Assembly: GCF_003937945.1 (NCBI RefSeq)
Contig: NZ_RSEC01000036.1
Location: forward strand, 496,001-560,000
Length of the DNA: 64,000 bases
Direction of reading: 5' to 3'
From: Amycolatopsis eburnea
Lineage (GTDB): Bacteria > Actinomycetota > Actinomycetes > Mycobacteriales > Pseudonocardiaceae
Shown here: piece after piece, positions 16,440-27,051 of the stretch
Layout of the letters: the number at the start of each line of letters is the position of its first letter
How positions within the stretch are numbered: the first letter of the stretch is position 1
Translations under genes and position numbers: made by a program
Notes under the pieces: model-generated
What the model saw: the letters and a program-made list of their open reading frames with translations, nothing else
Databases searched by the model: none
Told to the model about the DNA's origin: nothing

Positions 16440-17444
16440 ATGCCAACGGTTAGTAACTTTCCGACGGTGAGTGATACCGAATCCGTAGTCGGCACGGCAC
16501 CGTCCGAGCCCGTATCGGTCCAGCCGGCCGTGCGGGACGCGGACGCCAGCCCGCTGGTCCGGATCCGGTCCCTGCTCCCCGGTCTGGCCCGCGCCGAGCA
16601 GCGCGTGGCGAAGGTGGTGCTGGAAGATCCCGCGTCGGTCGCGAGACGCAGCATCACCGAGGTCGCCCTGGCCGCCAACACGAGCGAGACCACCGTCACG
16701 CGGTTCTGCAAGGCCGTCGGCGTCGGCGGGTACCCGCAGCTGCGCATCGCGCTGGCCGCGGACACCGCGCGCACCGAGGCCCGCACGACCCGCAACCTCG
16801 GCGGCGAGATCGGCCCGGAGGACGACCTGGCCGCCGTCATCGGCAAGGTCAGCTTCGCCGACGCCCGCGCGGTCGAGGAGACGGCCGACCAGCTCGACGT
16901 CGCCACCCTGGAGCGCGTGATCGAGGTCGTCGCGAGCGCCGGCCGCGTCGACGTCTACGGCGTGGGCGCCAGCGCGTTCGTCGCCGCCGACCTGCAGCAG
17001 AAGCTGCACCGCATCGGCCGCGTCTGCTTCTCGTGGTCGGACACGCACATCATGCTGACCTCGGCCGCGGTGCTCAGCCCCGGTGACGTCGCCATCGGCG
17101 TCTCGCACACCGGCGCGACCACCGACACCGTCGAGGCGCTGCGCGTGGCCCGCGAGCACGGCGCGATCACCATCGCCGTGACGAACTTCCCGCGGTCCCC
17201 GATCACCGAGGTCGCCGACTACGTTTTGACGACCGCCGCCCGGGAAACCACCTTCCGTTCGGGAGCCACGGCGAGCCGCATCGCCCAGCTCACCGTCATC
17301 GACTGCCTGTTCATCGGCGTCGCGCAGCGGCACATGGACGCGTCGGTCAGCGCCCTGGACGCGACCAGGGACGCGGTCGGCTCGCACCGCTTGGGGGTCA
17401 GGCCGGACGGTCGTCGCCGTCCGCGGGAAACCGGCAAGCAATGA
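16440..17444 (+). CDS. murR: RpiR-family regulator (MurR type)
   Basis: The 334-residue regulator has an N-terminal RpiR helix-turn-helix (RSITEVALAANTSETTVTRFCKAVGVGGYPQLR) and a C-terminal SIS domain with VYGVGASAFVAADLQQKL and GVSHTGATTDTVEAL. SIS domains bind phosphosugars, and MurR proteins sense MurNAc-6-phosphate. The start is uncertain: ATG 16440 and GTG 16467 are both in frame, and the frame stays open to 16317. Its stop overlaps the murQ start. The context with nagZ, namZ and murQ supports a MurNAc-responsive role over a general sugar regulator. Confidence 0.85.
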   Translation: MPTVSNFPTVSDTESVVGTAPSEPVSVQPAVRDADASPLVRIRSLLPGLARAEQRVAKVVLEDPASVARRSITEVALAANTSETTVTRFCKAVGVGGYPQLRIALAADTARTEARTTRNLGGEIGPEDDLAAVIGKVSFADARAVEETADQLDVATLERVIEVVASAGRVDVYGVGASAFVAADLQQKLHRIGRVCFSWSDTHIMLTSAAVLSPGDVAIGVSHTGATTDTVEALRVAREHGAITIAVTNFPRSPITEVADYVLTTAARETTFRSGATASRIAQLTVIDCLFIGVAQRHMDASVSALDATRDAVGSHRLGVRPDGRRRPRETGKQ

Positions 17445-18394
17445 CCGGAGAAAATGTGAGGCGCATGATGACCGTCCCCACGCAGGCGGTGCACGTCGAT
17501 TCGCCGACCGAGACCCGCAATCCCCGCACCACGGACATCGACCTGATGTCCACCGCGGGGATCCTGGGCGCGATCAACGCCGAAGACCGCACGGTCGCCG
17601 GCGCCGTGGCCGCGGTGCTGCCCCAGGTGGCGCGCGCGGTCGACTACGCGGTCGACGCCCTGCGTGCCGGCGGCCGGGTGCACTACGTCGGCGCCGGGAC
17701 GTCCGGGCGGCTGGCGACCCTGGACGCGGCCGAGCTGGTGCCGACGTTCAACGTGCCGGCGGACTGGTTCATCGCGCATCACGCCGGCGGCGAAAAGGCC
17801 TTGCGCAGCGCCGTCGAAAACGCGGAGGACGACGACGGGGCCGGCGCGGCCGAGATGGCCGCGATGGTCCAGCCGGGCGACTTCGTGCTGGGGCTGACGG
17901 CGTCGGGCAGGACGCCGTACGTCTTGGGCGCGCTGGCCGCGGCGTCCCGCCAGGGCGCGCGGACCGGGCTCGTCTCGGGCAACCCGAAGGCCGCCAAGCC
18001 GGCGGGCGTCGACGTGCTCATCGCCGTCGACACCGGCCCGGAGGCGATCGCCGGCTCGACCCGGATGAAGGCGGGCACGGCGCAGAAGATGATCCTGACG
18101 TCGTTCTCCACGGCGACGATGATCAAGCTGGGCCGGACCTACTCCAACCTGATGGTCAGCATGCGGGCGACGAACGCGAAGCTGCGCGGCCGGACCATCC
18201 GGATCCTGCAGGAAGCCACCGGCATGACGATGGCGGACTGCTCGGACGCGCTCACCGAGGCCGGGGGCGACCTCAAGGTGGCGCTGGTGCACTTGCTGTC
18301 CGGCGAGGACGTCAAGAGCGCCGCGAAGGCGTTGCACGCGTCCGGCGGGCACGTGCGCAAGGCGCTGGACCTGGTGCGCGTGCGCGCCAGCTGA
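17441..18394 (+). CDS. murQ: N-acetylmuramic acid 6-phosphate etherase MurQ
   Basis: MurQ cleaves the lactyl ether of MurNAc-6-phosphate to give GlcNAc-6-phosphate and lactate in the cytoplasm. The 317-residue protein carries the SIS-domain motif YVGAGTSGRLATLDAAE, FVLGLTASGRTPYV and the family signature STRMKAGTAQK. The ATG at 17441 overlaps the murR stop; in-frame ATGs at 17465 and 17468 are possible alternatives. The etherase implies intracellular MurNAc-6-phosphate, yet no transporter or kinase for MurNAc is encoded nearby. Confidence 0.95.
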   Translation: MTGENVRRMMTVPTQAVHVDSPTETRNPRTTDIDLMSTAGILGAINAEDRTVAGAVAAVLPQVARAVDYAVDALRAGGRVHYVGAGTSGRLATLDAAELVPTFNVPADWFIAHHAGGEKALRSAVENAEDDDGAGAAEMAAMVQPGDFVLGLTASGRTPYVLGALAAASRQGARTGLVSGNPKAAKPAGVDVLIAVDTGPEAIAGSTRMKAGTAQKMILTSFSTATMIKLGRTYSNLMVSMRATNAKLRGRTIRILQEATGMTMADCSDALTEAGGDLKVALVHLLSGEDVKSAAKALHASGGHVRKALDLVRVRAS

Positions 18395-18400
18395 GATTCA

Positions 18401-18430
18401 TTGCCGTTCATCTGTTCACCTGTCTAACCT
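18401..18430 (+). promoter_or_regulatory. Putative promoter of the Ni/Co permease gene
   Basis: TTGCCG (18401-18406) and TAACCT (18425-18430) are 18 bases apart, in the short gap after murQ. The permease therefore probably has its own promoter. Confidence 0.4.
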
Positions 18431-18449
18431 CTCAGATGAGGGAAGGCGG

Positions 18450-19547
18450 GTGGCGATGGCGGGCACGGACGAGGACTCGCGGCGCGGGCTTTCGCGCCGC
18501 GAGTGGGTGTCGGTCGGCGGGATGGCGGGGTTCATCCTGCTGCTCAACGTCGTGGGCTGGGTGGTGCTGGCGGTCTTCGTCGCACCCCACCACTACGCGC
18601 TGGGCACGACGGGCGTGTTCGGGATCGGGCTGGGCGTCACGGCGTTCACGCTCGGCATGCGGCACGCCTTCGACGCCGACCACATCGCCGCGATCGACGG
18701 CACCACCCGCAAGCTGATGGCCGACGGTCAGCGGCCGCTGTCGGTCGGGTTCTGGTTCTCCCTCGGGCACTCGACGATCGTCTTCGGGCTGTGCCTGCTG
18801 CTCTCCCTCGGCGTCCGCGCGCTGGCCGGGCAGGTCGAGGACGACTCTTCGGCACTGCACGACGCGACCGGCGTCATCGGGACGTCGGTGTCCGGCGTCT
18901 TCCTGTACGTGATCGCGATCCTGAACCTCGTGGTGCTGATCGGCATCCTGCGCGTCTTCAAGCGGATGCGCCACGGCGAGTTCGACGAGGCCGCGCTGGA
19001 GCACCAGCTGGACAACCGCGGCGTCATGAACCGGCTGCTGCGCGGCGCGACGAAGTCCGTGCGCAAGCCGTGGCACATCTACCCCGTCGGCGTGCTGTTC
19101 GGCCTGGGCTTCGACACCGCCACCGAGATCGGGCTGCTGGTGCTCGCCGCCGGCGCCGCCACGTTCGCGCTGCCCTGGTACGCGATCCTCGTGCTGCCGA
19201 TCCTGTTCGCCGCCGGGATGAGCCTGTTCGACACCGTGGACGGCTGCTTCATGAACTTCGCCTACGGCTGGGCGTTCGCGAAGCCGGTGCGCAAGATCTT
19301 CTACAACATCACGGTGACGACGCTGTCGGTCGCGGTCGCGTTCGTCATCGGGACCATCGAGCTGGTGTCGATCCTCACCGAAAAGCTGGACATCACGTCC
19401 GGCCCGCTGGCGGCGATCGCGTCGATCGACCTGGACTACGTCGGGTTCGGGATCGTCGGGTTGTTCGTGCTGACCTGGGTCATCGCGCTGGCGGTGTGGC
19501 GGTTCGGGCGCATCGAAGAGAAGTGGTCGGCGAAGCTGTCCGCTTAG
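18450..19547 (+). CDS. NiCoT-family nickel/cobalt permease
   Basis: The 365-residue integral membrane protein belongs to the HoxN/NixA family. It carries the first signature [16 protein letters not shown] in the second helix region, the [13 protein letters not shown] block, and [13 protein letters not shown]. These His/Asp residues form the metal-selectivity sites. About eight hydrophobic segments are visible, with a central charged loop (about residues 160-200). GGAAGG-like purines precede the GTG at 18450, and the ATG at 18456 is also possible. Nothing in the neighbourhood (no hydrogenase, urease or B12 genes) tells which metal it carries. Confidence 0.9.
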   Translation: MAMAGTDEDSRRGLSRREWVSVGGMAGFILLLNVVGWVVLAVFVAPHHYALGTTGVFGIGLGVTAFTLGMRHAFDADHIAAIDGTTRKLMADGQRPLSVGFWFSLGHSTIVFGLCLLLSLGVRALAGQVEDDSSALHDATGVIGTSVSGVFLYVIAILNLVVLIGILRVFKRMRHGEFDEAALEHQLDNRGVMNRLLRGATKSVRKPWHIYPVGVLFGLGFDTATEIGLLVLAAGAATFALPWYAILVLPILFAAGMSLFDTVDGCFMNFAYGWAFAKPVRKIFYNITVTTLSVAVAFVIGTIELVSILTEKLDITSGPLAAIASIDLDYVGFGIVGLFVLTWVIALAVWRFGRIEEKWSAKLSA

Positions 19548-19611
19548 GACACGGCGTCCGCTGTCAGCGAATCCGCCTGGCGGGACGGGGATCCCGTGCT
19601 TGGCTACCGGG

Positions 19612-20601
19612 GTGGAGATCCTGGTTCTGGGCGGAACGGCGTGGGTGGGCCGGGAGCTGTCCCGGCAGGCGATCGGACGCGGTCACCGGGTGACCTGCCT
19701 CGCGCGCGGTGAGAGCGGCGACGTCGCGGAAGGAGCGACGCTGGTCGCCGCCGACCGGCGCGACCCGTCGGCGTACGAGCCCCTGCTCGGCCGGGTGTGG
19801 GACGCGGTCGTCGAGGTGTCGTGGCAGCCGGGCTTCGTGCGTGGCGCGCTCGACGCGCTGGGCCGTAAGGCCGGGCACTGGGTGTACGTCTCGTCCGGGA
19901 ACGTCTACGCCTCGCACGCCTCGCCGGGTGCCGGCGAGTCCGCGGCCCTGCTCGCCCCGACCGACCGGAGCGAGGCCGGCCGCGAGCTGTACGGCGAGGC
20001 GAAGGTCGCCTGCGAGCAGGCGTCGGCGGCCGTGGCGGGCGACCGGCTCCTCATCGCGCGCGCCGGGCTCATCGGCGGACCCGGCGACCACAGCGGGCGC
20101 TCCGGGTACTGGGTCGCCCGCGCCGCACGCGATCCGCGCGGGCCGATGCTCGTTCCCGCCACGCCGGCCGCGCCCACCCAGGTGATCGACGTCCGGGACC
20201 TCACCTCGTGGCTGCTCGACGCCGCGGAGACCGGCACCACCGGCACGTACAACGCGGTCGGCCCGATCGTCCCGTTCGCGGAGTGGATCGAGCTGTCCCG
20301 CGCCGCGGGCGGGCACACCGGCCGGGTAGTCGCCGCCGACTCGGCGTGGCTGCTCGCCCACGGCGTGGCCGAGTACATGGGGCCGGAATCGCTGCCCCTG
20401 TGGCTGACCGAGCCGGGCTGGGAAGGGTGGTCGGCGCGGGACGGGTCCGCGGCACGCGCGGTGGGGCTGCGGCACCGGCCCCGCGCGGAGCTGCTGGCCG
20501 ACACGCTGCGCTGGGAACGCGAGCAGGGCCTGGACCGCGAACGGCGCGCGGGTCTCAGCGCGCAGCGTGAGCGCGAACTGCTCGCGGCTCTCGAAACCTA
20601 G
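19612..20601 (+). CDS. NAD-dependent epimerase/dehydratase-like protein (extended SDR)
   Basis: The 329-residue protein starts [16 protein letters not shown], a Rossmann dinucleotide motif (GGTAWVG, a variant of GxxGxxG). VSSGNVYA and YGEAK (YxxxK) follow, as expected of an extended short-chain dehydrogenase. I prefer the GTG at 19612 over an upstream TTG because the Rossmann strand begins there. It has no obvious operon partner; the next gene converges and overlaps by four bases. The substrate is unknown; such proteins act on nucleotide sugars or related carbonyl compounds. Confidence 0.75.
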   Translation: MEILVLGGTAWVGRELSRQAIGRGHRVTCLARGESGDVAEGATLVAADRRDPSAYEPLLGRVWDAVVEVSWQPGFVRGALDALGRKAGHWVYVSSGNVYASHASPGAGESAALLAPTDRSEAGRELYGEAKVACEQASAAVAGDRLLIARAGLIGGPGDHSGRSGYWVARAARDPRGPMLVPATPAAPTQVIDVRDLTSWLLDAAETGTTGTYNAVGPIVPFAEWIELSRAAGGHTGRVVAADSAWLLAHGVAEYMGPESLPLWLTEPGWEGWSARDGSAARAVGLRHRPRAELLADTLRWEREQGLDRERRAGLSAQRERELLAALET

Positions 20602-21320
20602 GAAGCGGCGTCCGAAATGCTCTTCGCTTCGCGCGCGCCCGCTTCGAAAGCTTCGCAGTTGAAGAGCAGCCACTCGCGTACGCCGTCGGGCTTCCCGCTC
20701 GCGAAGCCTTCGGCCGCTTCGAGATAACGCGGCACCCGGCGGAAGAACGCGACTTCGGGAACGCTCAGCGCCTTCGGGTCCAGCCCGGTCGCGACCATCG
20801 TCAGGCGGGCGGCCGCGCGCGCGACGACGCCGTCCGCGCTGCCGAAGGGCTTGAGCGCCAACAGTTCCCCGTGCACGACGGCCGTCAGCACCGGGCCCGG
20901 CACCGACGTCGCGCCCGTCACCAGCTGGGCCAGCAGCTCCAGGCGGCCGCCGCCGGAATGCGGGCGCCCCAAGGCATCCAGGTCGTCGACGAGGTCCGCC
21001 GCGGCCAGGACGTGCAGGCGGGCCAACGCTTGCAGCGGCGCGCGGCGCCACGTCGGGAGGAGCGACTCCAGCGTTTCCGCGACGCGCAGCGCGCCCGCGA
21101 GGACCGGGTCGGCGACCGCGCCGTCGGCGGGCAGTTCCGGGTTCGCGCCTTCGATGCCGGCAGACGCGCGGGCGGCGCGCACCGACGCTTCCGCCGCGGT
21201 CGCCGCGCCGCCGCGGAGGTTCGCGGGCAGGCGGTGCACCTTGAACACGGCGTCCTGCGCGGACTTCGCGGCCGCGGCGACGCCTTCGAGGTCGAGGAGG
21301 GGCTTGAGCGGATCAGGCAT
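20598..21320 (-). CDS. Fic-like protein with degenerate active site
   Basis: The 240-residue protein resembles a Fic domain. An inhibitory-helix-like SAGIEG is at residues 53-58. The segment [13 protein letters not shown] (156-168) aligns with the Fic loop HPFxDGNGR, but Lys157 replaces the catalytic His and the GNGR tail is lost, so AMP transfer is not expected. Its ATG at 21320 lies inside the end of the phosphoribosyltransferase gene (8-base overlap), so the two are coupled. The Fic assignment rests on motif spacing and helix pattern. If wrong, this is simply an uncharacterised helical protein. Confidence 0.55.
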   Translation of the reverse strand: MPDPLKPLLDLEGVAAAAKSAQDAVFKVHRLPANLRGGAATAAEASVRAARASAGIEGANPELPADGAVADPVLAGALRVAETLESLLPTWRRAPLQALARLHVLAAADLVDDLDALGRPHSGGGRLELLAQLVTGATSVPGPVLTAVVHGELLALKPFGSADGVVARAAARLTMVATGLDPKALSVPEVAFFRRVPRYLEAAEGFASGKPDGVREWLLFNCEAFEAGAREAKSISDAAS

Positions 21321-21810
21321 CGAGCACCTGGCCTTCGCGGGCGACCACGGGCGGCAGCACCGACCACGGGAAGTTGATCCAGCGGTCGGTGTGCCGCCAG
21401 ACGTACTCGCACTTGACCGTCGAGTGCGGCTTCTCGTAGACGACGGCCGAGCGCACCTCGGCGACGTGCTCGAGGCAGAAGTCGCGGACCAGCTTGAGCG
21501 TCGCACCGGTGTCGGCGACGTCGTCGGCGATCAGCACCTTCTTGCTCGTCAGGTCGACGACGTTGGGCACCGGCGGCAGCATCACCGGCAGGTCGAGGCG
21601 CTGGTCGACGCCGGTGTAGAACTCGACGTTCATCACGTGCAGGTTCTTCACGTCGAGCGCGTAGCCGAGCGCGCCGGCGACGAAGAGGCCACCGCGGGCG
21701 ATGGACAGGATGAGGTCCGGCGCGAAGCCGTCGTCGGCGATGGTGTGAGCCAGTTCACGGCTCGCGGTGCCGAACAGCTCCCAGCTCAGCTCTTCGCGCT
21801 CTTCGGCCAT
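21313..21810 (-). CDS. Phosphoribosyltransferase-family protein
   Basis: The 165-residue type I phosphoribosyltransferase has the PRPP-binding motif VLIADDVADTGATL (about residues 91-104) and an upstream LILSIARGGLFVAGAL loop. These features match hypoxanthine/xanthine-type PRTases, which join PRPP to a purine base. The HTDRWINFPW segment near the C-terminus is common in the xanthine/guanine subgroup. The ATG at 21810 is followed directly by charged residues and no signal peptide. Coupling to the Fic-like gene suggests a shared or regulatory role, which is unknown. Confidence 0.8.
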   Translation of the reverse strand: MAEEREELSWELFGTASRELAHTIADDGFAPDLILSIARGGLFVAGALGYALDVKNLHVMNVEFYTGVDQRLDLPVMLPPVPNVVDLTSKKVLIADDVADTGATLKLVRDFCLEHVAEVRSAVVYEKPHSTVKCEYVWRHTDRWINFPWSVLPPVVAREGQVLDA

Positions 21811-21923
21811 CGATCTCGCCCTTCGTCGTGGTCAGCCGAGCATAGGCAACGCCGAAGTGGCCTGCGAAAACGCTTGGAAATTGGCTATCCGGGACAGCCA
21901 CTGCGGCGGTTACCGTGATCATC

Positions 21924-22526
21924 GTGAGCGACTGGAACGCGCGACCCACCCTGTCCGGCCGGCACGTCCGCCTGGAGCCGTTGACGACCGAGCACGCCAA
22001 GGGCCTGTTCGAGGCGGGCACCGACCCGGGCATCTGGGCGTGGCTCAGCATCCGGCAGCCGGGGGATCTTCCGGCGGCCGAGCGGATGGTCGAGGAGGCC
22101 CTCGCCGACCCCGACCGGCGGCCGTTCGCGCAGATCGACGTCGCCTCCGGCCGCGTCGCCGGGACGACGTCGTACTACCAGGTCGTCGAGAAGCACCGGA
22201 TCCTCGCCATCGGGCACACCTGGATCGGCGCGGACTGGCAGCGGACCGGGCTCAACACCGAGTCGAAGCTGCTGCTGCTCCAGCACGCGTTCGAAACCCT
22301 TGGCGCGCAACGGGTCGCGTGGGAGACCGACATCCGCAACCTCCGGTCGCAACGCGCCATCGAACGGCTTGGCGCGCTTCGCGAAGGGGTCCTGCGGGCG
22401 CACCGGATCCGGCCGGACGGCTCGTCGCGCGACACCGTCACCTATTCGATGCTGGCGCCGGAGTGGCCGGCGGCGAAGGCTCGGCTGAACGAACGCTTAG
22501 TCACCGCGGCTCGCCTGCCTCGGTGA
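21924..22526 (+). CDS. GNAT-family N-acetyltransferase (RimJ/RimL-like)
   Basis: The 200-residue protein opens VSDWNARPTLSGRHVRLEPL, the usual start of RimJ/RimL-type GNAT acetyltransferases. It continues through the WLGADWQRTG-like acetyl-CoA loop (HTWIGADWQRTGLNTESK) to the C-terminal NLRSQRAIERLGALREGVLR block that closes the fold. The GTG at 21924 best fits homologues; the GTG at 21915 is also in frame. It acetylates amino groups using acetyl-CoA; the acceptor is unknown. It lies upstream of acs in the same direction, but a promoter-like gap separates them. Confidence 0.85.
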   Translation: MSDWNARPTLSGRHVRLEPLTTEHAKGLFEAGTDPGIWAWLSIRQPGDLPAAERMVEEALADPDRRPFAQIDVASGRVAGTTSYYQVVEKHRILAIGHTWIGADWQRTGLNTESKLLLLQHAFETLGAQRVAWETDIRNLRSQRAIERLGALREGVLRAHRIRPDGSSRDTVTYSMLAPEWPAAKARLNERLVTAARLPR

Positions 22527-22574
22527 AACGGCGGGGCAACGTGGGTGCAACCTTTTACAAGGCGGACTAACGTC

Positions 22575-22591
22575 GCTAGCGTGCCGCTAGC
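22575..22591. promoter_or_regulatory. Inverted repeat in the acs leader
   Basis: GCTAGCG (22575-22581) and CGCTAGC (22585-22591) form a perfect 7-bp inverted repeat with a 3-base spacer, just downstream of a TAACGT -10-like element (22568-22573). The position at or just after the transcript start suits an operator. The binding protein is unknown. Confidence 0.4.
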
Positions 22592-22626
22592 CGTCGTTTC
22601 GGCGCACTACAGGAGGCCTTGCAACC

Positions 22627-24609
<1,983 letters not shown>

Positions 24610-24625
24610 GCTAGCGTTCTCCCGT

Positions 24626-24660
24626 CAGAGCCCTTCCGGCTTCGCGCCGGGAGGGCTCTG
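24626..24660 (+). terminator. Terminator of acs
   Basis: A 15-bp stem (24626-24640 with 24646-24660; arm CAGAGCCCTTCCGGC with one G-T pair) and a 5-base TTCGC loop lie 16 bases after the acs stop. Confidence 0.8.
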
Positions 24661-24699
24661 TCATGGCACCCCCGAGCGGCACGCGTCGAACGCATGTTC

Positions 24700-24705
24700 T
24701 ACACT
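24700..24705 (+). promoter_or_regulatory. Putative -10 element of the DUF6319-like gene
   Basis: TACACT fits the TANNNT -10 consensus and lies 46 bases before the ATG, downstream of the acs terminator. No convincing -35 element is visible. Confidence 0.35.
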
Positions 24706-24751
24706 GTGCCGCGAACCACACCCCCTTCCCGGGCAAGGAGACGACACGACG

Positions 24752-25228
24752 ATGACCGTGGATGTCCTGACGCACGACGAGGAAACGGCTTCGGCCACCA
24801 CCGCCGAGGCGCCGGCCGTTGCCACCGACGAGGCGACCGTCACCGAGTCCGCGTCCCCCTCCCCTTCGGAAGGCTCGCCCGAGCCCGCCGAGGAGGAGGC
24901 CCCCAAGCCGAAGCGCGGCCGCCCCAAGGGCGCGGCGACGGCGTCGACGGCGAAGAAGACCCGCACGGTCGAACTGACCCTCACGGTCACCGGCACCGCC
25001 GACGGCGAGTGGCAGGCCGAGCTGAAGAACGGCTCGAAGTGGGTCGCGAAGGGCCTGGAGATCCCCGCCGCCGCGGTCTCGCGCGCGGCGAAGGAGCTGC
25101 ACACCGACCTGTCCGGCCCGATCGACGAGGTGATCAACCAGGCCCGCGAGGCGCAGGCCGCGAAGGTCGCCGCGCTGGAGGCCGAGCTCGAGAAGGCCAA
25201 GCAGGCCCTCGCCGAGCTGGACGCCTGA
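24752..25228 (+). CDS. Acidic/AT-hook-like protein, DUF6319 type
   Basis: The 158-residue protein has three parts. The N-terminus (1-50) is acidic, Thr/Ser/Glu-rich and probably disordered. A basic KPKRGRPKG segment (about 52-60) resembles an AT-hook. The C-terminal region includes VELTLTVTGTADGEWQAEL and ends in a coiled coil (about 125-158). The layout suits a DNA-binding or nucleoid-associated protein, but that is inference. I believe it belongs to the actinobacterial DUF6319 group. It is monocistronic, bounded by terminators on both sides. Confidence 0.7.
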   Translation: MTVDVLTHDEETASATTAEAPAVATDEATVTESASPSPSEGSPEPAEEEAPKPKRGRPKGAATASTAKKTRTVELTLTVTGTADGEWQAELKNGSKWVAKGLEIPAAAVSRAAKELHTDLSGPIDEVINQAREAQAAKVAALEAELEKAKQALAELDA

Positions 25229-25244
25229 GCTTCACCCCCAGGAG

Positions 25245-25277
25245 ACGCCCGGGTCCGCTTCGCGCGGGGCCGGGCGT
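25245..25277. terminator. Hairpin after the DUF6319-like gene
   Basis: ACGCCCGG and CCGGGCGT form the outer stem of a hairpin at 25245-25277 with an interrupted inner stem and a trailing TTT. It lies between the convergent DUF6319-like and DinB genes. Confidence 0.65.
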
Positions 25278-25282
25278 TTCCG

Positions 25283-25855
25283 CTACCCGGCCGCGGCCCG
25301 GGCCGCCCGCTCGACCTCCGCTCGCCGGTTCTCCCAGAACTCCGCGTCCCGGCCCGCCGCCTCGACTTCGCCGTCCAGCTGTTCCCGCAGGATGTCGGCG
25401 TGCCCGGCGTGCCTGCTGGTCTCGGTGAGCACGTGCACCAGGACGTTGAAGAGCAGCACGTCCGGCCGCGGCCACCACGGCACGTGGCCGGGCGCGTCGA
25501 CGGCGAGCGCGGCGATGGTCGCGTCGGAGTGCGCCCAGGCCCGCCGGTAGCGGCCGGTGATCTCCTCCCGGGTTTCGTGCTCGGTCGCCCACATGTCGGT
25601 GCCGCGCCGGGAAAGGTCGTCCCAGCGCGGGACGGGCTCGGGCGACGGCCGGTCGAAGACCTCGCCGAAGTACCGGGACTCCGTCACCGCCAGGTGCTTG
25701 ACCAGCCCGAGGAGGTTGGTCCCGGTCGTGGTCAGGGGACGGCGGACGTCGTACTCGGAAAGCCCGTCGAGCTTCCCGAGCATCGCCTCGCGGATCTCTC
25801 GCAGGTCACTGTGCAGGTACTGCTTCGCGAACTCGTCGATCACGGGGTCCAGCAT
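25283..25855 (-). CDS. DinB-family protein (DUF664 type)
   Basis: The 190-residue four-helix-bundle protein has the family's metal-ligand histidines in LVKHLAVTESRYFG (about residues 52-65) and HVLTETSRHAGHADILREQ (about 141-159), the typical DUF664 pattern. Members include thiol-dependent S-transferases that use mycothiol or bacillithiol, so a mycothiol-linked detoxification role is possible. The ATG at 25855 lies close to the upstream cupin gene (7-base gap), so the two may be co-transcribed. Confidence 0.8.
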   Translation of the reverse strand: MLDPVIDEFAKQYLHSDLREIREAMLGKLDGLSEYDVRRPLTTTGTNLLGLVKHLAVTESRYFGEVFDRPSPEPVPRWDDLSRRGTDMWATEHETREEITGRYRRAWAHSDATIAALAVDAPGHVPWWPRPDVLLFNVLVHVLTETSRHAGHADILREQLDGEVEAAGRDAEFWENRRAEVERAARAAAG

Positions 25856-25862
25856 GCCCGGT

Positions 25863-26204
25863 TCAGGCGATCGGCGGCCGCTCCGGCAGCGGGGACTTGA
25901 ACTCCACCCACATCGAGTCCGTCAACGCCTCGACGTGGTGCTCGACCCCGCGCGGGTGCAGGATCGAATCCCCCGGCTCCAGCTCCGCCTCGACGCCGTC
26001 CACCGCGCCCCGCAGCCGGCCCGACAGGACGTAGACGATCGAGTCGTGGTCGTGCGCGTGCGGCGGCGACGCCACGCCCGCCGGGTAGTGGATCAAGTAC
26101 GCCAGTCCGTTCTCGGCCGTCTCCAGCAGCCGGAACCGGCCTTCGCCACCCGTCACCGGGAGGCCTTCCACCGTCAGCAGCGGTTGCCAAACCTGATCCT
26201 CCAT
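25863..26204 (-). CDS. Small cupin-domain protein
   Basis: The 113-residue single cupin has the two conserved motifs: motif 1 in SPPHAHDHDSIVYVLSG (His residues about 49-53) and motif 2 in PGDSILHPRGVEHHVEAL. The conserved His residues suggest a bound divalent metal. It has no signal peptide. It starts upstream of the DinB gene in the same direction and diverges from the VIT transporter, sharing a gap that holds IdeR-like boxes. The substrate is unknown. Confidence 0.8.
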   Translation of the reverse strand: MEDQVWQPLLTVEGLPVTGGEGRFRLLETAENGLAYLIHYPAGVASPPHAHDHDSIVYVLSGRLRGAVDGVEAELEPGDSILHPRGVEHHVEALTDSMWVEFKSPLPERPPIA

Positions 26205-26250
26205 CCGCCCATGATGGCCCAGGATCGCTGAGAGTCCACACAGGACCGGC

Positions 26251-26285
26251 TTAGGTTAGGCAGGCGTTAATTAGGCGTACCTGAC
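26251..26285. promoter_or_regulatory. Two overlapping IdeR/DtxR-box-like sites
   Basis: TTAGGTTAGGC at 26251-26261 matches the left half of the 19-base IdeR consensus exactly (14 of 19 overall for 26251-26269). A second site at 26267-26285 with core TTAGGC...ACCT matches 12 of 19. They lie 50-84 bases before the VIT-family transporter and about the same distance before the divergent cupin gene. Confidence 0.6.
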
Positions 26286-26334
26286 AAAAAGAACAAGTCT
26301 CGCCACGATTCCCGGTTCGTGTTTCACTTGTCCG

Positions 26335-27051
26335 GTGACCGAAACCGCCGTGGAGCATGCGCACGAACCGCACCAGGACCTGGGTGGGAAGCTGAACTGG
26401 CTGCGGGCAGGGGTACTCGGGGCGAACGACGGCATCGTGTCGGTCGCCGGGATCGTCGTCGGGGTCGCGGGGGCGACCACCGAAAGCACCACGATCCTCA
26501 CCGCCGGAATCGCCGGCCTCGTCGCCGGCGCCTTTTCCATGGCCGGCGGGGAATACGTTTCCGTGAGCACCCAGCGCGACACCGAACAAGCCTTGCTCCG
26601 GCTCGAAAAGCAAGAGCTCCGGACCATGCCGGAGGCCGAGGAGCGCGAGCTCGCCGAGATCTACGAAGGCAAGGGCCTTTCACCGGACCTCGCGAGCCGG
26701 GTCGCGCGCGAGCTGACCGAAAAGGACGCGCTGCAGGCGCACGCGGAGGCCGAGCTCGGCATCGACCCGGACAACCTGACCAGCCCGTGGCAGGCCGCGT
26801 GGGCTTCGCTGGTCGCGTTCTCGATCGGCGCGCTGCTGCCGATCCTGTCCATCGCCTGGGCCGGCGTCTCCCTGCGCGTCTGGGCGTGCGCGGCCGCGGT
26901 CGTCGTCGGCCTCACCCTGACCGGCTGGGTCAGCGCGCGGCTCGGGGACGCCAAGGTGGGGCGCGCGATCCTGCGCAACGTCGGGGTCGGCGCCCTCACC
27001 ATGGTCGTGACCTACTTCGTGGGGGTCGTCTTCGGGGTCACCGTGGGTTAG
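26335..27051 (+). CDS. VIT1/CCC1-family iron/manganese transporter
   Basis: The 238-residue membrane protein has the family start KLNWLRAGVLGANDGIVSVAGI and the metal-site helix GAFSMAGGEYVSVSTQRDTE. A long cytoplasmic acidic/helical segment follows (about residues 85-140), and then three further membrane helices. VIT/CCC1 proteins move Fe2+ or Mn2+ out of the cytosol. The GTG at 26335 is the only sensible start. The upstream IdeR-like boxes fit an iron-detoxification role, in which IdeR could activate export when iron is high. It converges with the POT transporter, overlapping by four bases. Confidence 0.85.
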   Translation: MTETAVEHAHEPHQDLGGKLNWLRAGVLGANDGIVSVAGIVVGVAGATTESTTILTAGIAGLVAGAFSMAGGEYVSVSTQRDTEQALLRLEKQELRTMPEAEERELAEIYEGKGLSPDLASRVARELTEKDALQAHAEAELGIDPDNLTSPWQAAWASLVAFSIGALLPILSIAWAGVSLRVWACAAAVVVGLTLTGWVSARLGDAKVGRAILRNVGVGALTMVVTYFVGVVFGVTVG

